64,000 nucleotides of DNA from Leifsonia sp. TF02-11 (GTDB lineage: Bacteria > Actinomycetota > Actinomycetes > Actinomycetales > Microbacteriaceae): positions 1 through 64,000 of the forward strand of contig NZ_JAGEKP010000008.1 in the NCBI RefSeq assembly GCF_017565305.1, given 5' to 3'. This document shows, piece by piece, positions 34,554-44,178 of this stretch; the stretch's first letter is position 1; each line of letters starts with the position of its first letter. Both the position numbers and the translations under genes were made by a program. The notes under the pieces were generated by a model. It was not told the origin of the DNA. It made no database searches and saw nothing but the letters and a program-made list of their open reading frames with translations.

Positions 34554-35996
34554 ATGAGCACTGACGTGACGCCGCAGGCCGGCCACGCGGTGGAGGAGAA
34601 GCTTCCACGCAAGCTGCGCTGGTATGACGCCTTCGCGATGTCGATGACGATGCCGGCCGCGCTGATCGCCACCCTCGGGGCGTCGATCGCCGGCCTGGGC
34701 GGGTGGGGCGCCGCGGTGCTCTGGGCCATCTCGATGGTCATCGCATTCGTCGTCAACTGGATCTACATCGAGCTGTCGACGATGTTCCCCGAGTCCTCCG
34801 GCGGCATCGCAGGCTTCGCCGCGGAGGCCTGGAAGTCCCGGGCACCCTGGCTCGCTCCCGTGGCCGGTGTCGGGTACTGGTTGCCGTGGGGATCCAACCT
34901 CGCCACCTATGGCGCTCTGACCGGGCTCATCATCCAGTCCCAGTGGTTCCCCGACCAGACCTGGGAGCTGAGCCTGGGGCCGATCCACCTGAGCTTCCCG
35001 ATCCTCATCGGGCTCGGGGTCATCTTCGTGCTCTACGGCATCAACGTCATCGGCGTGCGGGTGACCATGACCTTCGTGTACATCACCGCTGCGATCCTGC
35101 TGATCCCGCTGTTCGTCTTCATCGTGCTGCCGGTCTTCAGCAGCGGCTGGAACCCGGGCGCGCTCACCTGGAAGCTCGAGGGCTGGGAGGGCCTGCACAC
35201 CGCCGTCGTCTGGCTGTACGTGATGGCCTGGACGACCCTGGGCGTCGAGGTCTGCACCACGTTCGCCTCCGAGTACCGCGATCCGGTGAAGGACACGGCA
35301 CGGGCCATCCGAGCCGCCGCCCTGTTCTGCCTCGGCGTCTTCTTCCTGGTCCCCATCACGCTCGGCGGCTTCGCGGGCGAGGAGGCCATCGGCAAGGACC
35401 CCGCCACGTTCTTCGTCGGGGCGTTCGCGAAGCTGGTCGGGTCGGACGCCGCGGCGAACGTGATGGTCCTGTGCCTCATCGCGTCGCTGGTGCTGGTGAT
35501 GCTGACCTCCGTGGCCGACTCGTCCCGCGTGCTGTTCAACATGGGCAAGGAGGGCGTCACGGTCCGCGCGGTGGGCAAGCTCGACCGTCGCGGGATCCCG
35601 ATGCGCGCGCTCAACGTGATGCTCGTGCTGAACATCGTGCTGCTCGTGGTCCTGCAGCAGCCGCTGGCGATCATCGTCACCGGCAACCTCGGCTACGTCC
35701 TGACCCATGTGCTGGCCGTCTCCGGTTTCGCGCTGCTGCGCAAGGACCGCCCCGACGCGGTGCGGCCCATCCGACTGCCGAACATCTTCGTTCCGATCTC
35801 GATCGTTCTCGCGATCCTGCTCGCCGTCATCGTCGTCGTCGGCGCGACCGGATTCTCGATCACCGGCTACGGAGGCGTTCTGGAACTGAGCATCGCGATC
35901 GGCATCCTCGCCCTCGGCGTCGTGATCTGGGCGTTCGTCCGTGCGCGCGACCGTCGCTCCGGAGTTCCGCCGCGGTCGGCGGACGAGTCCCTCTGA
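34554..35996 (+). CDS. APC-family amino acid/amine permease
   Basis: 480 residues with about 12 membrane spans; the start at 34554 gives MSTDVTPQAGH. An upstream ATG at 34533 is possible, as the ribosome site (GGGGA) is weak. Early motif: YDAFAMSMTMPAALIATLGASIAGLGGWGAAVLW, with mid-protein ESSGGIAGFAAEAW, typical of APC carriers. Gene order permease, aldehyde dehydrogenase, Lrp suggests uptake of the compound oxidised by the divergent flavoprotein. Confidence 0.88.
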   Translation: MSTDVTPQAGHAVEEKLPRKLRWYDAFAMSMTMPAALIATLGASIAGLGGWGAAVLWAISMVIAFVVNWIYIELSTMFPESSGGIAGFAAEAWKSRAPWLAPVAGVGYWLPWGSNLATYGALTGLIIQSQWFPDQTWELSLGPIHLSFPILIGLGVIFVLYGINVIGVRVTMTFVYITAAILLIPLFVFIVLPVFSSGWNPGALTWKLEGWEGLHTAVVWLYVMAWTTLGVEVCTTFASEYRDPVKDTARAIRAAALFCLGVFFLVPITLGGFAGEEAIGKDPATFFVGAFAKLVGSDAAANVMVLCLIASLVLVMLTSVADSSRVLFNMGKEGVTVRAVGKLDRRGIPMRALNVMLVLNIVLLVVLQQPLAIIVTGNLGYVLTHVLAVSGFALLRKDRPDAVRPIRLPNIFVPISIVLAILLAVIVVVGATGFSITGYGGVLELSIAIGILALGVVIWAFVRARDRRSGVPPRSADESL

Positions 35997-36031
35997 ACAT
36001 CCCGTTCCATCCCGTCGAGAGGAAACCCACC

Positions 36032-37507
36032 ATGACAACCGAATCCCTCCTCACCCGTGCGGACATCGCCGTGCCGCACAGCCAGCTGTACATCGCCGGC
36101 GAGTACGTCGACGCTGCGTCGGGTGAGACATCCGATGTCGTCAGCCCGGTCACCGGCGAAGTGATCGCCTCCATCGCGGTGCCCGGCCGGGAGGACCTGG
36201 ACCGGGCGGTGGCCGCCGCCCGCGAAGCGCAGCAGGCCTGGAGCCGGGTGGGCGTGTGGCAGCGCGCGGCCATCCTGCACCGCGTCGGGGACCTGCTCGC
36301 CGCGAAGCGCGACGACCTGGCGCGTCTGCTCACACTCGAGCAGGGCAAGCCGCTGAGCGAGGCGTACGCCGACATCGACGAAAGCGCCCAGCTGTTCCAC
36401 CTCCACTCGGAGGACGCGGTCCGCCTGCACGGCGAGACGCTGCCGTCGAACGACACGCACAAGCGGATGTGGACGTTCTATCAGGGCGTCGGCACCTGGG
36501 CGATCGTCATCCCGTGGAACTTCCCGGTTCTGATGTTCGCGGAGTTCGTCGCGCCGGGGCTGGCGACCGGCAACGCGGTCGTGGTGAAGCCCCCGGCGCA
36601 CACCGCACTGTCCTTGCTGGCGGCCGTCGAGGTGCTGGAGGAGGCGGGCGTGCCCGCAGGGCTGGTCAACGTCCTCCCCGGCGAGGGTGCATTCGGCGGC
36701 GAGCTCGTCTCGCACCCGGGCATCGACGCGATCGGTTTCATCGGCTCGTCCGCGACGGCGGAGAAGATCGTGGCCACTGCCGGGCTCAAGCGCTCGATCA
36801 TCGAGGCGTCCGGCAACGGACCGGTCGTCGTCCTCGACGATGCGGATGTTGAGGCGGCGGCACGTGCCGCGGTGCGCGGTGCGTTCTACAACGCGGGACA
36901 GGTGTGCTGCGCCACCGGGCGCGTCCTCGTCCACAGCGCCGTCCGCGAGCGGTTCGTGGAGGCGACCCGTGCCGCGGCCGCGGAGGCGGTGCTCGGCGAT
37001 CCGTTCGCCTCCACCACCACGCTCGGGCCGATGAACAACCAGGCCACGGCGAACAAAGTGGACGCCCACCTCGCCGAGGCGCGCGAACGCGGCTTCGAGA
37101 TCGTCGTCGGCGGTGGCCGCGCCTCCGGCTTCCCGACCGATCTCTACTACGAGTTCACGGTCGTGGACGGCGTCGCGCCCGACGCGTTGCTGAGCGTCGC
37201 CGAGACGTTCGGACCGGTCGTGCCGATCATCTCCGCCGACTCCGACGACGAGCTGCTGCGCATCGCGAACGAGGATGCGCTGGGTCTGCAGGGTGCGGTC
37301 TTCACCAAGGACCTCAGCCGTGCCTACCGGTTCGTGGAGGAGATGCGCACCGGCCAGGTCGTCGTGAACGACAGCAACGGCTTCTGGGACATCAACATGC
37401 CCTTCGGAGGCGTCGGCGGCACCCGGACGGGCTGGGGGCGGATCGGCGGCAAGCACACGCTCCTCGATATGAGCGACCTGCGCACCGGCGTGCTGCACCT
37501 CGATTGA
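36032..37507 (+). CDS. NAD(P)-dependent aldehyde dehydrogenase
   Basis: 491 residues; ATG after GAGAGGA. Catalytic Cys292 lies in NAGQVCCATG and the general-base Glu258 in IEASGNGP (ELGGK in most relatives). WNFPVLMF lines the cofactor site. Oxidises the aldehyde produced by the neighbouring amine oxidase, in the manner of PuuC, to a carboxylic acid. The altered ELGG loop suggests a less common ALDH subfamily. Confidence 0.93.
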   Translation: MTTESLLTRADIAVPHSQLYIAGEYVDAASGETSDVVSPVTGEVIASIAVPGREDLDRAVAAAREAQQAWSRVGVWQRAAILHRVGDLLAAKRDDLARLLTLEQGKPLSEAYADIDESAQLFHLHSEDAVRLHGETLPSNDTHKRMWTFYQGVGTWAIVIPWNFPVLMFAEFVAPGLATGNAVVVKPPAHTALSLLAAVEVLEEAGVPAGLVNVLPGEGAFGGELVSHPGIDAIGFIGSSATAEKIVATAGLKRSIIEASGNGPVVVLDDADVEAAARAAVRGAFYNAGQVCCATGRVLVHSAVRERFVEATRAAAAEAVLGDPFASTTTLGPMNNQATANKVDAHLAEARERGFEIVVGGGRASGFPTDLYYEFTVVDGVAPDALLSVAETFGPVVPIISADSDDELLRIANEDALGLQGAVFTKDLSRAYRFVEEMRTGQVVVNDSNGFWDINMPFGGVGGTRTGWGRIGGKHTLLDMSDLRTGVLHLD

Positions 37508-37541
37508 GCGCATCCGGACACGCAAGCGATAGCCTCGATCC

Positions 37542-38021
37542 GTGAACGAGCTTGACGGCCTGGACCACCTGGACCGCCGCATCATCGCGGCGCTCCAGGT
37601 GGACGGGCGGCGCACTTTCTCCAGCCTCGCCGAGGAGTTCGACGTGCCGGCCTCCTCCGTGCGCTACCGGCTGAACAAGCTCGAGGACGACGGTGTGCTG
37701 CAAGTCGTGGGAATCGCGAACCCGCTCGCGATCGGCTTCGACCGGCTCGCCCTCATCGGCGTGCGAGCCCGCCCCGGCACGGCCCGCGCGATCTGCACGG
37801 CACTCGCGGAGCTCCCGGAGACCAGCTACGTCGTCATCACGAGCGGCAGGTTCGACGTGATGGTCGAAGTGATCTGCCGTGATGTCGCACACATCGTCGA
37901 CGTGCTCGAGAACAAGATCGGCGCGCTCGACGGGGTCGTCTCCACCGAGTCGTTCTTCGTGCTCGAAGTGCACAAGCTTGCATACGGTTGGGGCGTCCCT
38001 GAGGTCTCGAGCGCCGACTGA
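37542..38021 (+). CDS. Lrp/AsnC-family regulator
   Basis: 159 residues. N-terminal AsnC helix-turn-helix (LDHLDRRIIAALQVDGRRTFSSLAEEFDVPASSVRYRLNKLEDDGVLQ) and a RAM ligand/oligomer domain. GTG 37542 has no ribosome site but follows TAGCCT (37530-37535) by 6 bases, so translation may be leaderless. Probably controls the oxidase/permease/dehydrogenase cluster in response to an amino acid or amine. Confidence 0.92.
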   Translation: MNELDGLDHLDRRIIAALQVDGRRTFSSLAEEFDVPASSVRYRLNKLEDDGVLQVVGIANPLAIGFDRLALIGVRARPGTARAICTALAELPETSYVVITSGRFDVMVEVICRDVAHIVDVLENKIGALDGVVSTESFFVLEVHKLAYGWGVPEVSSAD

Positions 38022-38060
38022 CCGGGAGGTCCGGCGTCGTCAGGTGCTAGCGTCGCCCGC

Positions 38061-38354
38061 ATGACTGTCACCTCCCTCCTCGACCTGCGCTTCGCTCCCG
38101 ACCACCTCGAAGACGGACCTCGCGCGCTGAGCGAGATCCTCGCGGACACGCGCGCATTCGACGGCTGCCTCGGCGTGCGGGTCGTCACAGACGTCACCGA
38201 CTCGGCGCACGTGGTCGCGGTCGAGCGCTGGGAGTCGCTGGAGCATGACGACGCCTATCGCGCCTGGCGGGCCGGGCCCGGTGCGTCGGGCCTCGGCGCA
38301 TACCTGGCGGAGCCTCCCACGCTGACACGGTTCACGGACGACGCGTCGCTCTGA
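38061..38354 (+). CDS. Antibiotic biosynthesis monooxygenase (ABM)-domain protein
   Basis: 97 residues, a single dimeric ferredoxin-like ABM/YgiN-type domain (LDLRFAPDHLEDGPRALSEIL; VVAVERWESLEHDDAYRAWR). Such proteins oxidise quinols or serve as small accessory enzymes. ATG lies 7 bases after TAGCGT (38048-38053) and lacks a ribosome site, suggesting its own leaderless promoter. Confidence 0.8.
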   Translation: MTVTSLLDLRFAPDHLEDGPRALSEILADTRAFDGCLGVRVVTDVTDSAHVVAVERWESLEHDDAYRAWRAGPGASGLGAYLAEPPTLTRFTDDASL

Positions 38355-38364
38355 CGCCGCGTCA

Positions 38365-38410
38365 GTCCCGGCACACCGTCCGCACGAGTGCAGGAGCGGC
38401 GTGCCGGGAC
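38365..38410. terminator. Bidirectional hairpin with 10-bp stem
   Basis: GTCCCGGCAC (38365-38374) and GTGCCGGGAC (38401-38410) form a perfect stem around a 26-base loop between the convergent ABM and GH1 genes. Confidence 0.65.
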
Positions 38411-38428
38411 CGACCGGCCGACCGAGTC

Positions 38429-39799
38429 TCAGGGCACCTGAAGGGCCGAGAGCGGCTCCCGTGCGCCGACCTGCCGCAGCCAGGACGCGTACCAGTGCGC
38501 GCTCTGCTTGGGGATGCGCTCCTGGGTCGCGTAGTCGACGAAGTACATTCCGAAGCGGTGGCCGTAGCCCCACGCCCACTCGAAGTTGTCCATGAACGAC
38601 CAGGGGAAGAAGCCGACCAGGTCGACGCCGTCGTTCATCGCTTCCGTCGCCGCCTCGATGTGCGACCGGTAGAAGTGCACCCGTTCGGCGTCGTTGATCT
38701 CGCGCTCGGGGTCGACGTAGTCGAAGAGGGCCTGACCGGTCTCTGTGACGATGAGCGGGAGCGTCGTGTACTCGTCGGCGACGCGGTGGAGGATCTCCTT
38801 CAGACCGACCGGTTCGACCGAGATCCCCGAAATGGTCGGTTCGGCGGGCGGGACCTTCGCCCAGCCGCGGACGGGGTCGCGCGGATCGGCGACGGCGGCG
38901 TGGCGCTCGTAGTAGTTGACACCGAAGTAGTCGAGCGGTGCGTTGATCGTCTCGAGGTCGCCGTCGTGGACGAACTCGAACCCGGTGACGCCGTCGTAGA
39001 AGGCGCGGGCGTCGTCCGGATACTGTCCGCGGAGGACGGGGTCGAGGAACATCCGGTTCTCGAAGAGGTCGAGCCGGCGGGCCGCCTCCACATCCTCCTG
39101 CGCATCGCTTCCCGCCCGGACGGAGGTCAGGTTCAGGGTGATGCCCACCTGGCCGCTCACGCCGTCGGCGCGGAGCGTCTGCACGCCTTTGCCGTGTGCA
39201 AGCAGGAGGTGGTGGAGAGCGGTGACCGCTGTCGCCTCGTCGCGGATCCCCGGCGCGTGCCGCCCCTCGAGGTGACCGACGAACGCGGAGCAGTACGGCT
39301 CGTTGAGGGTGAGCCAGTAGGGCACCCGGTCGCCGAGGCTGCGGTGCACGATGCCGGCGTAGTCGGCGAACCGATCCGCCGTGTCGCGGTTCGCCCAGCC
39401 GCCCACATCCTGGAGCGCCTGCGGGAGATCCCAGTGGTAGAGCGTGACCATCGGGGTGATGTCCCGTTCGAGCAGGCCGTCGACCAGGCGACCGTAGAAG
39501 TCGAGCCCCGCCTGGTTGACCGCGCCGGCACCGGTCGGGAGGACCCTGCTCCAGGCGACGGAGAACCGGTAGGAGTTCACGCCGAGCTCGACGAGGAGGT
39601 CGAGGTCGGACTCCCAGCGGTGGTAGTGGTCGCACGCGATGTCCCCGGTGTCGCCCCGCAGCACGGCCCCCGGCCGGTGGCTGAAGGTGTCCCAGATGGA
39701 CGGCCCTCTCCCGTCTTCGGCGACGGCCCCTTCGATCTGGTACGCGGCGGTCGCTGCTCCCCAGAGGAAGCCGGGCGGGTAGGTGTTCTCAGAGTTCAT
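38429..39799 (-). CDS. Beta-glucosidase, GH1
   Basis: 456 residues; ATG 39799 follows GAAAGAAG. GH1 barrel opening FLWGAATAAYQIEGA; acid/base E167 in LTLNEPY; nucleophile E353 in VTETGQ, where nearly all relatives have TENG. C-terminal aglycone loop GFFPWSFMDNFEWAWGYGHRFG. No signal peptide. Last gene of the ROK-associated importer operon, so it hydrolyses the imported beta-linked disaccharide in the cytoplasm. Confidence 0.94.
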   Translation of the reverse strand: MNSENTYPPGFLWGAATAAYQIEGAVAEDGRGPSIWDTFSHRPGAVLRGDTGDIACDHYHRWESDLDLLVELGVNSYRFSVAWSRVLPTGAGAVNQAGLDFYGRLVDGLLERDITPMVTLYHWDLPQALQDVGGWANRDTADRFADYAGIVHRSLGDRVPYWLTLNEPYCSAFVGHLEGRHAPGIRDEATAVTALHHLLLAHGKGVQTLRADGVSGQVGITLNLTSVRAGSDAQEDVEAARRLDLFENRMFLDPVLRGQYPDDARAFYDGVTGFEFVHDGDLETINAPLDYFGVNYYERHAAVADPRDPVRGWAKVPPAEPTISGISVEPVGLKEILHRVADEYTTLPLIVTETGQALFDYVDPEREINDAERVHFYRSHIEAATEAMNDGVDLVGFFPWSFMDNFEWAWGYGHRFGMYFVDYATQERIPKQSAHWYASWLRQVGAREPLSALQVP

Positions 39800-39816
39800 G
39801 GTCTTCTTTCGTGGGT

Positions 39817-41031
39817 TCAGCGGGCGGCGCCGCGGCGGGCGAGTCGCTTGCGTCCGAGCGCGTCGACGGAGACCGCGAGGGACAGGATGATGCCGGTGGT
39901 GATGCTCTGGACGGCGGCGGGCTGGCCGAGCAGGTCGAGACCGTTCTCGATGCTCCCGACCACCAGCGCGCCGAGGATCGCGTTGTAGACGCGTCCACGT
40001 CCGCCGAAGAGGCTGGTGCCGCCGATGACGGCCGCGGCGATGGCGTTGAGCTGCAGCGTCCCTCCGCCCAGCGCGCTGGACGCGGAGAACTCGCGAGAGG
40101 CCTCGATGATGCCGGCGACACCGGCGATGACGGCGATGATCACGAACACCGCGATGGTCGCCCCGCGCACCCGGATGCCGGAGCGGCGCGCGGCCTCCCG
40201 GTTGCCGCCGATCGCATAGACGTGCCGGCCGAAGGGCGAGAGGCTCATCACCCCGCTCATCACTCCGACGAGCGCGAGGAGGACGACGAGCACCCAGGGG
40301 ATGCCGAAGTAGCTGTTCAGCAGCCAGGTGGCCAGCAGGATCAGGACGGCCACGATCGCGACGCCGATGACATCGGCGGACGCGGGCCGCACGGCGAGCC
40401 CCGCTCTGCTGCGCATCCGTCGCGCCGTCCACCGCCACGCGACGACGGCGACGATCACGAGGGCCGCGATCGCCCACCCTCCTGCCTGGCTCACGTAGGT
40501 GGAGGCGATGGACTTGAGGAACGGGTCGTTCAGGGCGACCTGCCCGTTGTCACCGATGATGATCAACTGCACCCCTTGCCAGACGAGCAGTCCGGCGAGC
40601 GTCACGATGAACGAGGGGATGCCGACGAAGACGATCACGAGCGACTGGATGAGGCCGATCACGGCTCCGAACGCGAGAGCGGCGAGGATCGCCACCCACG
40701 CCGGCGCTCCCGCGTTGGTCGAGAGCACCGCCATCGTTGCCGCGCTCACGCCGGCGATGGCGCCGACGGAGAGGTCGATCTCGCCGAGGATGAGCACGAT
40801 CACCATGCCGACAGAGATGGTCCCCAGCACCGCGATCTGAAGGGTCAGATTGGAGAGGTTGCGGGGAGACAGGAAGTTGTTGTTCAGCAGCTGGAACACG
40901 ATCCAGACCACCGCGAGGCCGATCACGACGGCGTACGGGCCGAAGTCCCGCGGGATCGGCAGCCGCGAGCGGAGCGTCGCACGCGGCGGCGTCGTGACGG
41001 GCACCCGCGTCGGGGTGCTCGCTTCAATCAT
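39817..41031 (-). CDS. Ribose/xylose-type ABC transporter permease
   Basis: 404 residues, BPD_transp_2 (RbsC/XylH) family: about ten hydrophobic segments, the GEIDLSVGAIAGVSAA signature and GGTSLFGGRGRVYNAILGAL. ATG 41031 behind GAAGGGA, overlapping the ATPase gene by 8 bases. Carries the monosaccharide- or disaccharide-class substrate captured by the 41821 lipoprotein. Confidence 0.93.
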   Translation of the reverse strand: MIEASTPTRVPVTTPPRATLRSRLPIPRDFGPYAVVIGLAVVWIVFQLLNNNFLSPRNLSNLTLQIAVLGTISVGMVIVLILGEIDLSVGAIAGVSAATMAVLSTNAGAPAWVAILAALAFGAVIGLIQSLVIVFVGIPSFIVTLAGLLVWQGVQLIIIGDNGQVALNDPFLKSIASTYVSQAGGWAIAALVIVAVVAWRWTARRMRSRAGLAVRPASADVIGVAIVAVLILLATWLLNSYFGIPWVLVVLLALVGVMSGVMSLSPFGRHVYAIGGNREAARRSGIRVRGATIAVFVIIAVIAGVAGIIEASREFSASSALGGGTLQLNAIAAAVIGGTSLFGGRGRVYNAILGALVVGSIENGLDLLGQPAAVQSITTGIILSLAVSVDALGRKRLARRGAAR

Positions 41032-41836
41032 GGTCGGTCCCTTCGGTGCGGATGGTGTCGGCGCCGGTGATGGCGGCGACGACCTGGTCGGGCGTGCTGG
41101 CCCCCGGGATGAAGTCGCCGGCGTTCCGTCCCAGGCGGAGCACGGTGATCCGGTCGGCGACGGCGAACGCATCGGCCATGTTGTGGGTCACCACGACGAC
41201 GCCGAGGCCGGTGTCGCGCATCCGCCGGACGAGGTCGTAGACCATGCGGGTCTGGGCGACGCCGAGTGCGGCGGTCGGCTCGTCGAGGAGAACGACGCGC
41301 GAGCCCCACAGAGCGGCGCGGGCGACGGCGATCGCCTGCCGCTGCCCTCCCGAGAGCGAGGAGACGAGCTGGTCGAGGGCGGGGATGGTCGCCGCCAGCT
41401 CGGCGATGACCGTTCCCGCCTGCTTCTCCATCTTCAGCTTGTCGAGCAGGGGCAGCGAGCGGACCCGCAACTCCCGGCCGAGGTAGAGGTTGGCGACCAC
41501 ATCCAGGTTGTCGCACAGGGCGAGGTCCTGATACACGGTCTCGATCCCCAGCCGGGCCGACTCGGTCGGAGAGCCGATCGTGACCGCACGGCCGTCGATG
41601 AGGATCTCGCCTGAGCTGATCTGGTGGGCGCCCGCCATGGCCTTGACCAGGGTCGACTTGCCCGCCCCGTTGTCGCCGACGAGGGCGACCACGCTGCCGG
41701 CGTCGACGTGGAAGTCGACGTCGGCCAGCGCCTGGACGTGACCGTAGGACTTGGACACTGCACGGAGTTCGAGGAGCGGGGGAGCGCCGGCGCCCGAGGC
41801 CGGCCGGCGCTCCTCCTGGTTCAGTTCGACGGACAT
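41024..41836 (-). CDS. Sugar ABC transporter ATP-binding protein (single domain)
   Basis: 270 residues. Walker A GDNGAGKST, signature LSGGQRQ, Walker B VVLLDEPTAALG, H-loop VVTHN. Only one nucleotide-binding domain, unlike the double-domain RbsA/XylG, so it acts as a homodimer. It overlaps the binding-protein gene by 16 bases and the permease gene by 8 bases, indicating tight coupling. Confidence 0.95.
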   Translation of the reverse strand: MSVELNQEERRPASGAGAPPLLELRAVSKSYGHVQALADVDFHVDAGSVVALVGDNGAGKSTLVKAMAGAHQISSGEILIDGRAVTIGSPTESARLGIETVYQDLALCDNLDVVANLYLGRELRVRSLPLLDKLKMEKQAGTVIAELAATIPALDQLVSSLSGGQRQAIAVARAALWGSRVVLLDEPTAALGVAQTRMVYDLVRRMRDTGLGVVVVTHNMADAFAVADRITVLRLGRNAGDFIPGASTPDQVVAAITGADTIRTEGTDHD

Positions 41837-42912
41837 TGTGCCTTCGCGGCTCCCACGCAGATGTTCGCCCAGGTGGTGAAGCCGTCCTTGATGACCGTGT
41901 CGGCGATGTTCGACTTGTCGACCACGACCGGGTCGAGGAGGATCGCCGGCACCGAGCCGACGTCGTTCTTGACCGTCGTCGTGGTCTGCTGCTTGACGGC
42001 GTTCTTGTCGCCGTGGGCGAGGGCGACGGCGAGCTTCGCTGCGGCGTTCGCCTCGTCCCGGATGGACTTGTACACCGTCATCGACTGGTTGCCTTCCAGG
42101 ATGTTCGTCAGGCCGGGGTCGGTGGCGTCCTGCCCGGTGACGATGACCTTGCCGTTCAGCTGCTGCGCGGTGAGGGCCGCGATGACCGGCGTGGCCATCC
42201 CGTCGTTGGGCACGAGGACCGCGTCGACCTTGTTGTTCAGCTTGGTGAGCGCCTGCTCCATCGACGCCTGTGCCTTCGAGCCGTCGAATCCGGGGGTGTC
42301 CGACTCGTAGCCGAGGACGAGGGAGCCGTCCGTGAACGCGGGGTCGAGCGACTGGTGCGCGCCCTGCTTGAAGGCCAGGCCGGGAGCGGACGTGATGTCG
42401 CCGTTGATCATCGCGACGGTGCCGCCCTTGGACGCGTGGTCGACGATGTACTTCCCCTGCAGCTCGCCGACCTTCTCGTTCTGGAACGAGATGTAGGCGT
42501 CGGGGACGGCGCCGTCGATCATCCCGTCGTAGGCGATCACCGCGGCCTTGTCGGCGCGCGCCTTGTTCACGATGGTCGCGCCCGCCTTGGCCGTGTAGGG
42601 GCTCGCGACGATGACGCTGGCGCCGTTCGTCAGCGCCGACTCGGCCTGGTTGATCTGGGTGGATTCCGATCCTTGCGCGTTCTCCGCGATCACCTTGATC
42701 GACGGGTCGAGCTTGTGGACGGCCTCGATGAAATAGGGCTTGTCCTTCGACTCGAAGCGGTCAGCACAGGTGGAACAGGGCATGAGGAACGCGATCGTCT
42801 TGCTCCCGGAGGAGGAGCCGGACGCGTCCGCGGGGTTGGTGGAGCTGCACCCGGCGAGGAGCAGGCCCGCAAGGGCGAGCGTCGCCAGGGCGATCGGTGT
42901 CATTCGCTTCAT
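41821..42912 (-). CDS. Sugar-binding lipoprotein (RbsB/XylF type)
   Basis: 363 residues. Lipobox LLLAGC with Cys22. Mature protein has the periplasmic-binding type-1 fold (KTIAFLMPCSTCADRFESKDKPYF; GKVIVTGQDATDPGLTNIL). The unusual CSTC pair sits at the start of the fold. Feeds the adjacent single-domain ATPase and RbsC-like permease. Context (GH1, GH30) suggests a beta-linked gluco- or galacto-oligosaccharide. Confidence 0.93.
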   Translation of the reverse strand: MKRMTPIALATLALAGLLLAGCSSTNPADASGSSSGSKTIAFLMPCSTCADRFESKDKPYFIEAVHKLDPSIKVIAENAQGSESTQINQAESALTNGASVIVASPYTAKAGATIVNKARADKAAVIAYDGMIDGAVPDAYISFQNEKVGELQGKYIVDHASKGGTVAMINGDITSAPGLAFKQGAHQSLDPAFTDGSLVLGYESDTPGFDGSKAQASMEQALTKLNNKVDAVLVPNDGMATPVIAALTAQQLNGKVIVTGQDATDPGLTNILEGNQSMTVYKSIRDEANAAAKLAVALAHGDKNAVKQQTTTTVKNDVGSVPAILLDPVVVDKSNIADTVIKDGFTTWANICVGAAKAQCPSN

Positions 42913-42948
42913 CGCGAATTCCCTTCGCTGTGTGTGGATGGGGTTGGA

Positions 42949-44154
42949 CTAACGGTTGAAGCCCGATTCGACGAACTGCTCGATGGGCAGGGTGGCAGCG
43001 CCGAGGGCGACCGCCTTGGAGCCCAGCGTGGAGCGTTCGATGCGAACGTCTGCGGCGGGCTGTTCCAGCGAAGACCGCTGGACGACTTCGATGACCTCGT
43101 CCAGGACGTGCTGGGCGATGATGTCGCCGAACCAGCCGCCCAGGATGAGCTTGCGGGGGTTGTAGAGGTTGACCAGGTTCGAGAGGGCGACGCCCAGGTG
43201 GTCGACGAGGTCGGCGACGGCCGAGCGCGCGCGCTCGTCGCCGTCGGACCTGGCCGCGAAGAGAGCGGCGATCGCCTCGTTCTCCTGGCCGTCGATGTGC
43301 GCTTCCGGGCCGAGCCAGGCTTCGAGGATGGAGACCGCTCCGACGAACGTCTCGACGCAGCCCTTGGCGCCGCACCGGCAGCGGACGCCGTCCATGCTGA
43401 TCTTGGTGTGCCCCCACTCGCCCGCGCTGCTGGAGGAGCCGCGGAGCAGGGCGCCGTTCGAGACGATGCCGGCACCGGCTCCTGCGCCGATGAGGACGAC
43501 GACGGCGTCGTCGACGCCCTTGATCGAGCCGAACCACGACTCCGCCTGGGTGGTCGTCTTGGCGCCGTTGTCGATGAAGACCGGCATCCCCAGCCGGTGC
43601 GACAGGTCGCCGAAGGAAACGCCGTCCCAGCCGATGACCTGGGCGTGGACGAGCGCGTCGGTCGTCCCGTCGGCGTTCACGACGGAGCGGACGATGCCGG
43701 GAACGCCGAGGCCGAGCCCGAGGATCGGCACGGAGGAACCGCGTCGGTCGTCGAGCAGCTCGCCGACCCCGGCCACGATGGTGTCCATGACCTGCTCGGG
43801 GGAGATGCGGCGTCCGCGGAACGGGTAGCTGCGCTCGCCGAGTCGGTTCATGTCGAGGTCGAAGAGCCCGATGGTGACATCGGTCTCGCCGACGTCGGCC
43901 CCGATGACGCGCGCAGCGTCCCGGTTGAGGCCGAGCACGGTCCGCGGCCGTCCGCCGTCGGACTCCACCTGGCCCTGTTCGACGACGGCGCCCTCCTCGA
44001 TGAGGTCGCCGATCACGCTCGTGACGGTCGCAGCGGACAGCCCCGTCGCCTCGCCGGCGGCTGCCCGGGAGGAGGACCCCTCCAGCAGCAGGTGCCGCAC
44101 GACCAGCGCCCGATTCGCGCGTCGCACGTCCTTCACGGTTGCCTTCCGGGCCAT
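42949..44154 (-). CDS. ROK-family transcriptional repressor
   Basis: 401 residues; ATG 44154 after AAAGGAGG. Winged helix at about residues 10-70 (LLLEGSSSRAAAGEATGLSAATVTSVIGDLIEEG), then the ROK sugar-kinase-like domain with a zinc cluster CRCGAKGC and a preceding GEWGHTKI. NagC/Xyl-type repressor. It starts the minus-strand importer operon and diverges from the GH30 gene, so it probably controls both. Confidence 0.93.
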   Translation of the reverse strand: MARKATVKDVRRANRALVVRHLLLEGSSSRAAAGEATGLSAATVTSVIGDLIEEGAVVEQGQVESDGGRPRTVLGLNRDAARVIGADVGETDVTIGLFDLDMNRLGERSYPFRGRRISPEQVMDTIVAGVGELLDDRRGSSVPILGLGLGVPGIVRSVVNADGTTDALVHAQVIGWDGVSFGDLSHRLGMPVFIDNGAKTTTQAESWFGSIKGVDDAVVVLIGAGAGAGIVSNGALLRGSSSSAGEWGHTKISMDGVRCRCGAKGCVETFVGAVSILEAWLGPEAHIDGQENEAIAALFAARSDGDERARSAVADLVDHLGVALSNLVNLYNPRKLILGGWFGDIIAQHVLDEVIEVVQRSSLEQPAADVRIERSTLGSKAVALGAATLPIEQFVESGFNR

Positions 44155-44178
44155 GCAGTCCTCCTTTGGTTGCGCCTT

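Noticed and set aside
39800-40477. GH1 protein with a 226-residue N-terminal extension
   Set aside because: The extension is a shadow of the ABC permease gene. ATG 39799 has a ribosome site and begins a normal GH1.
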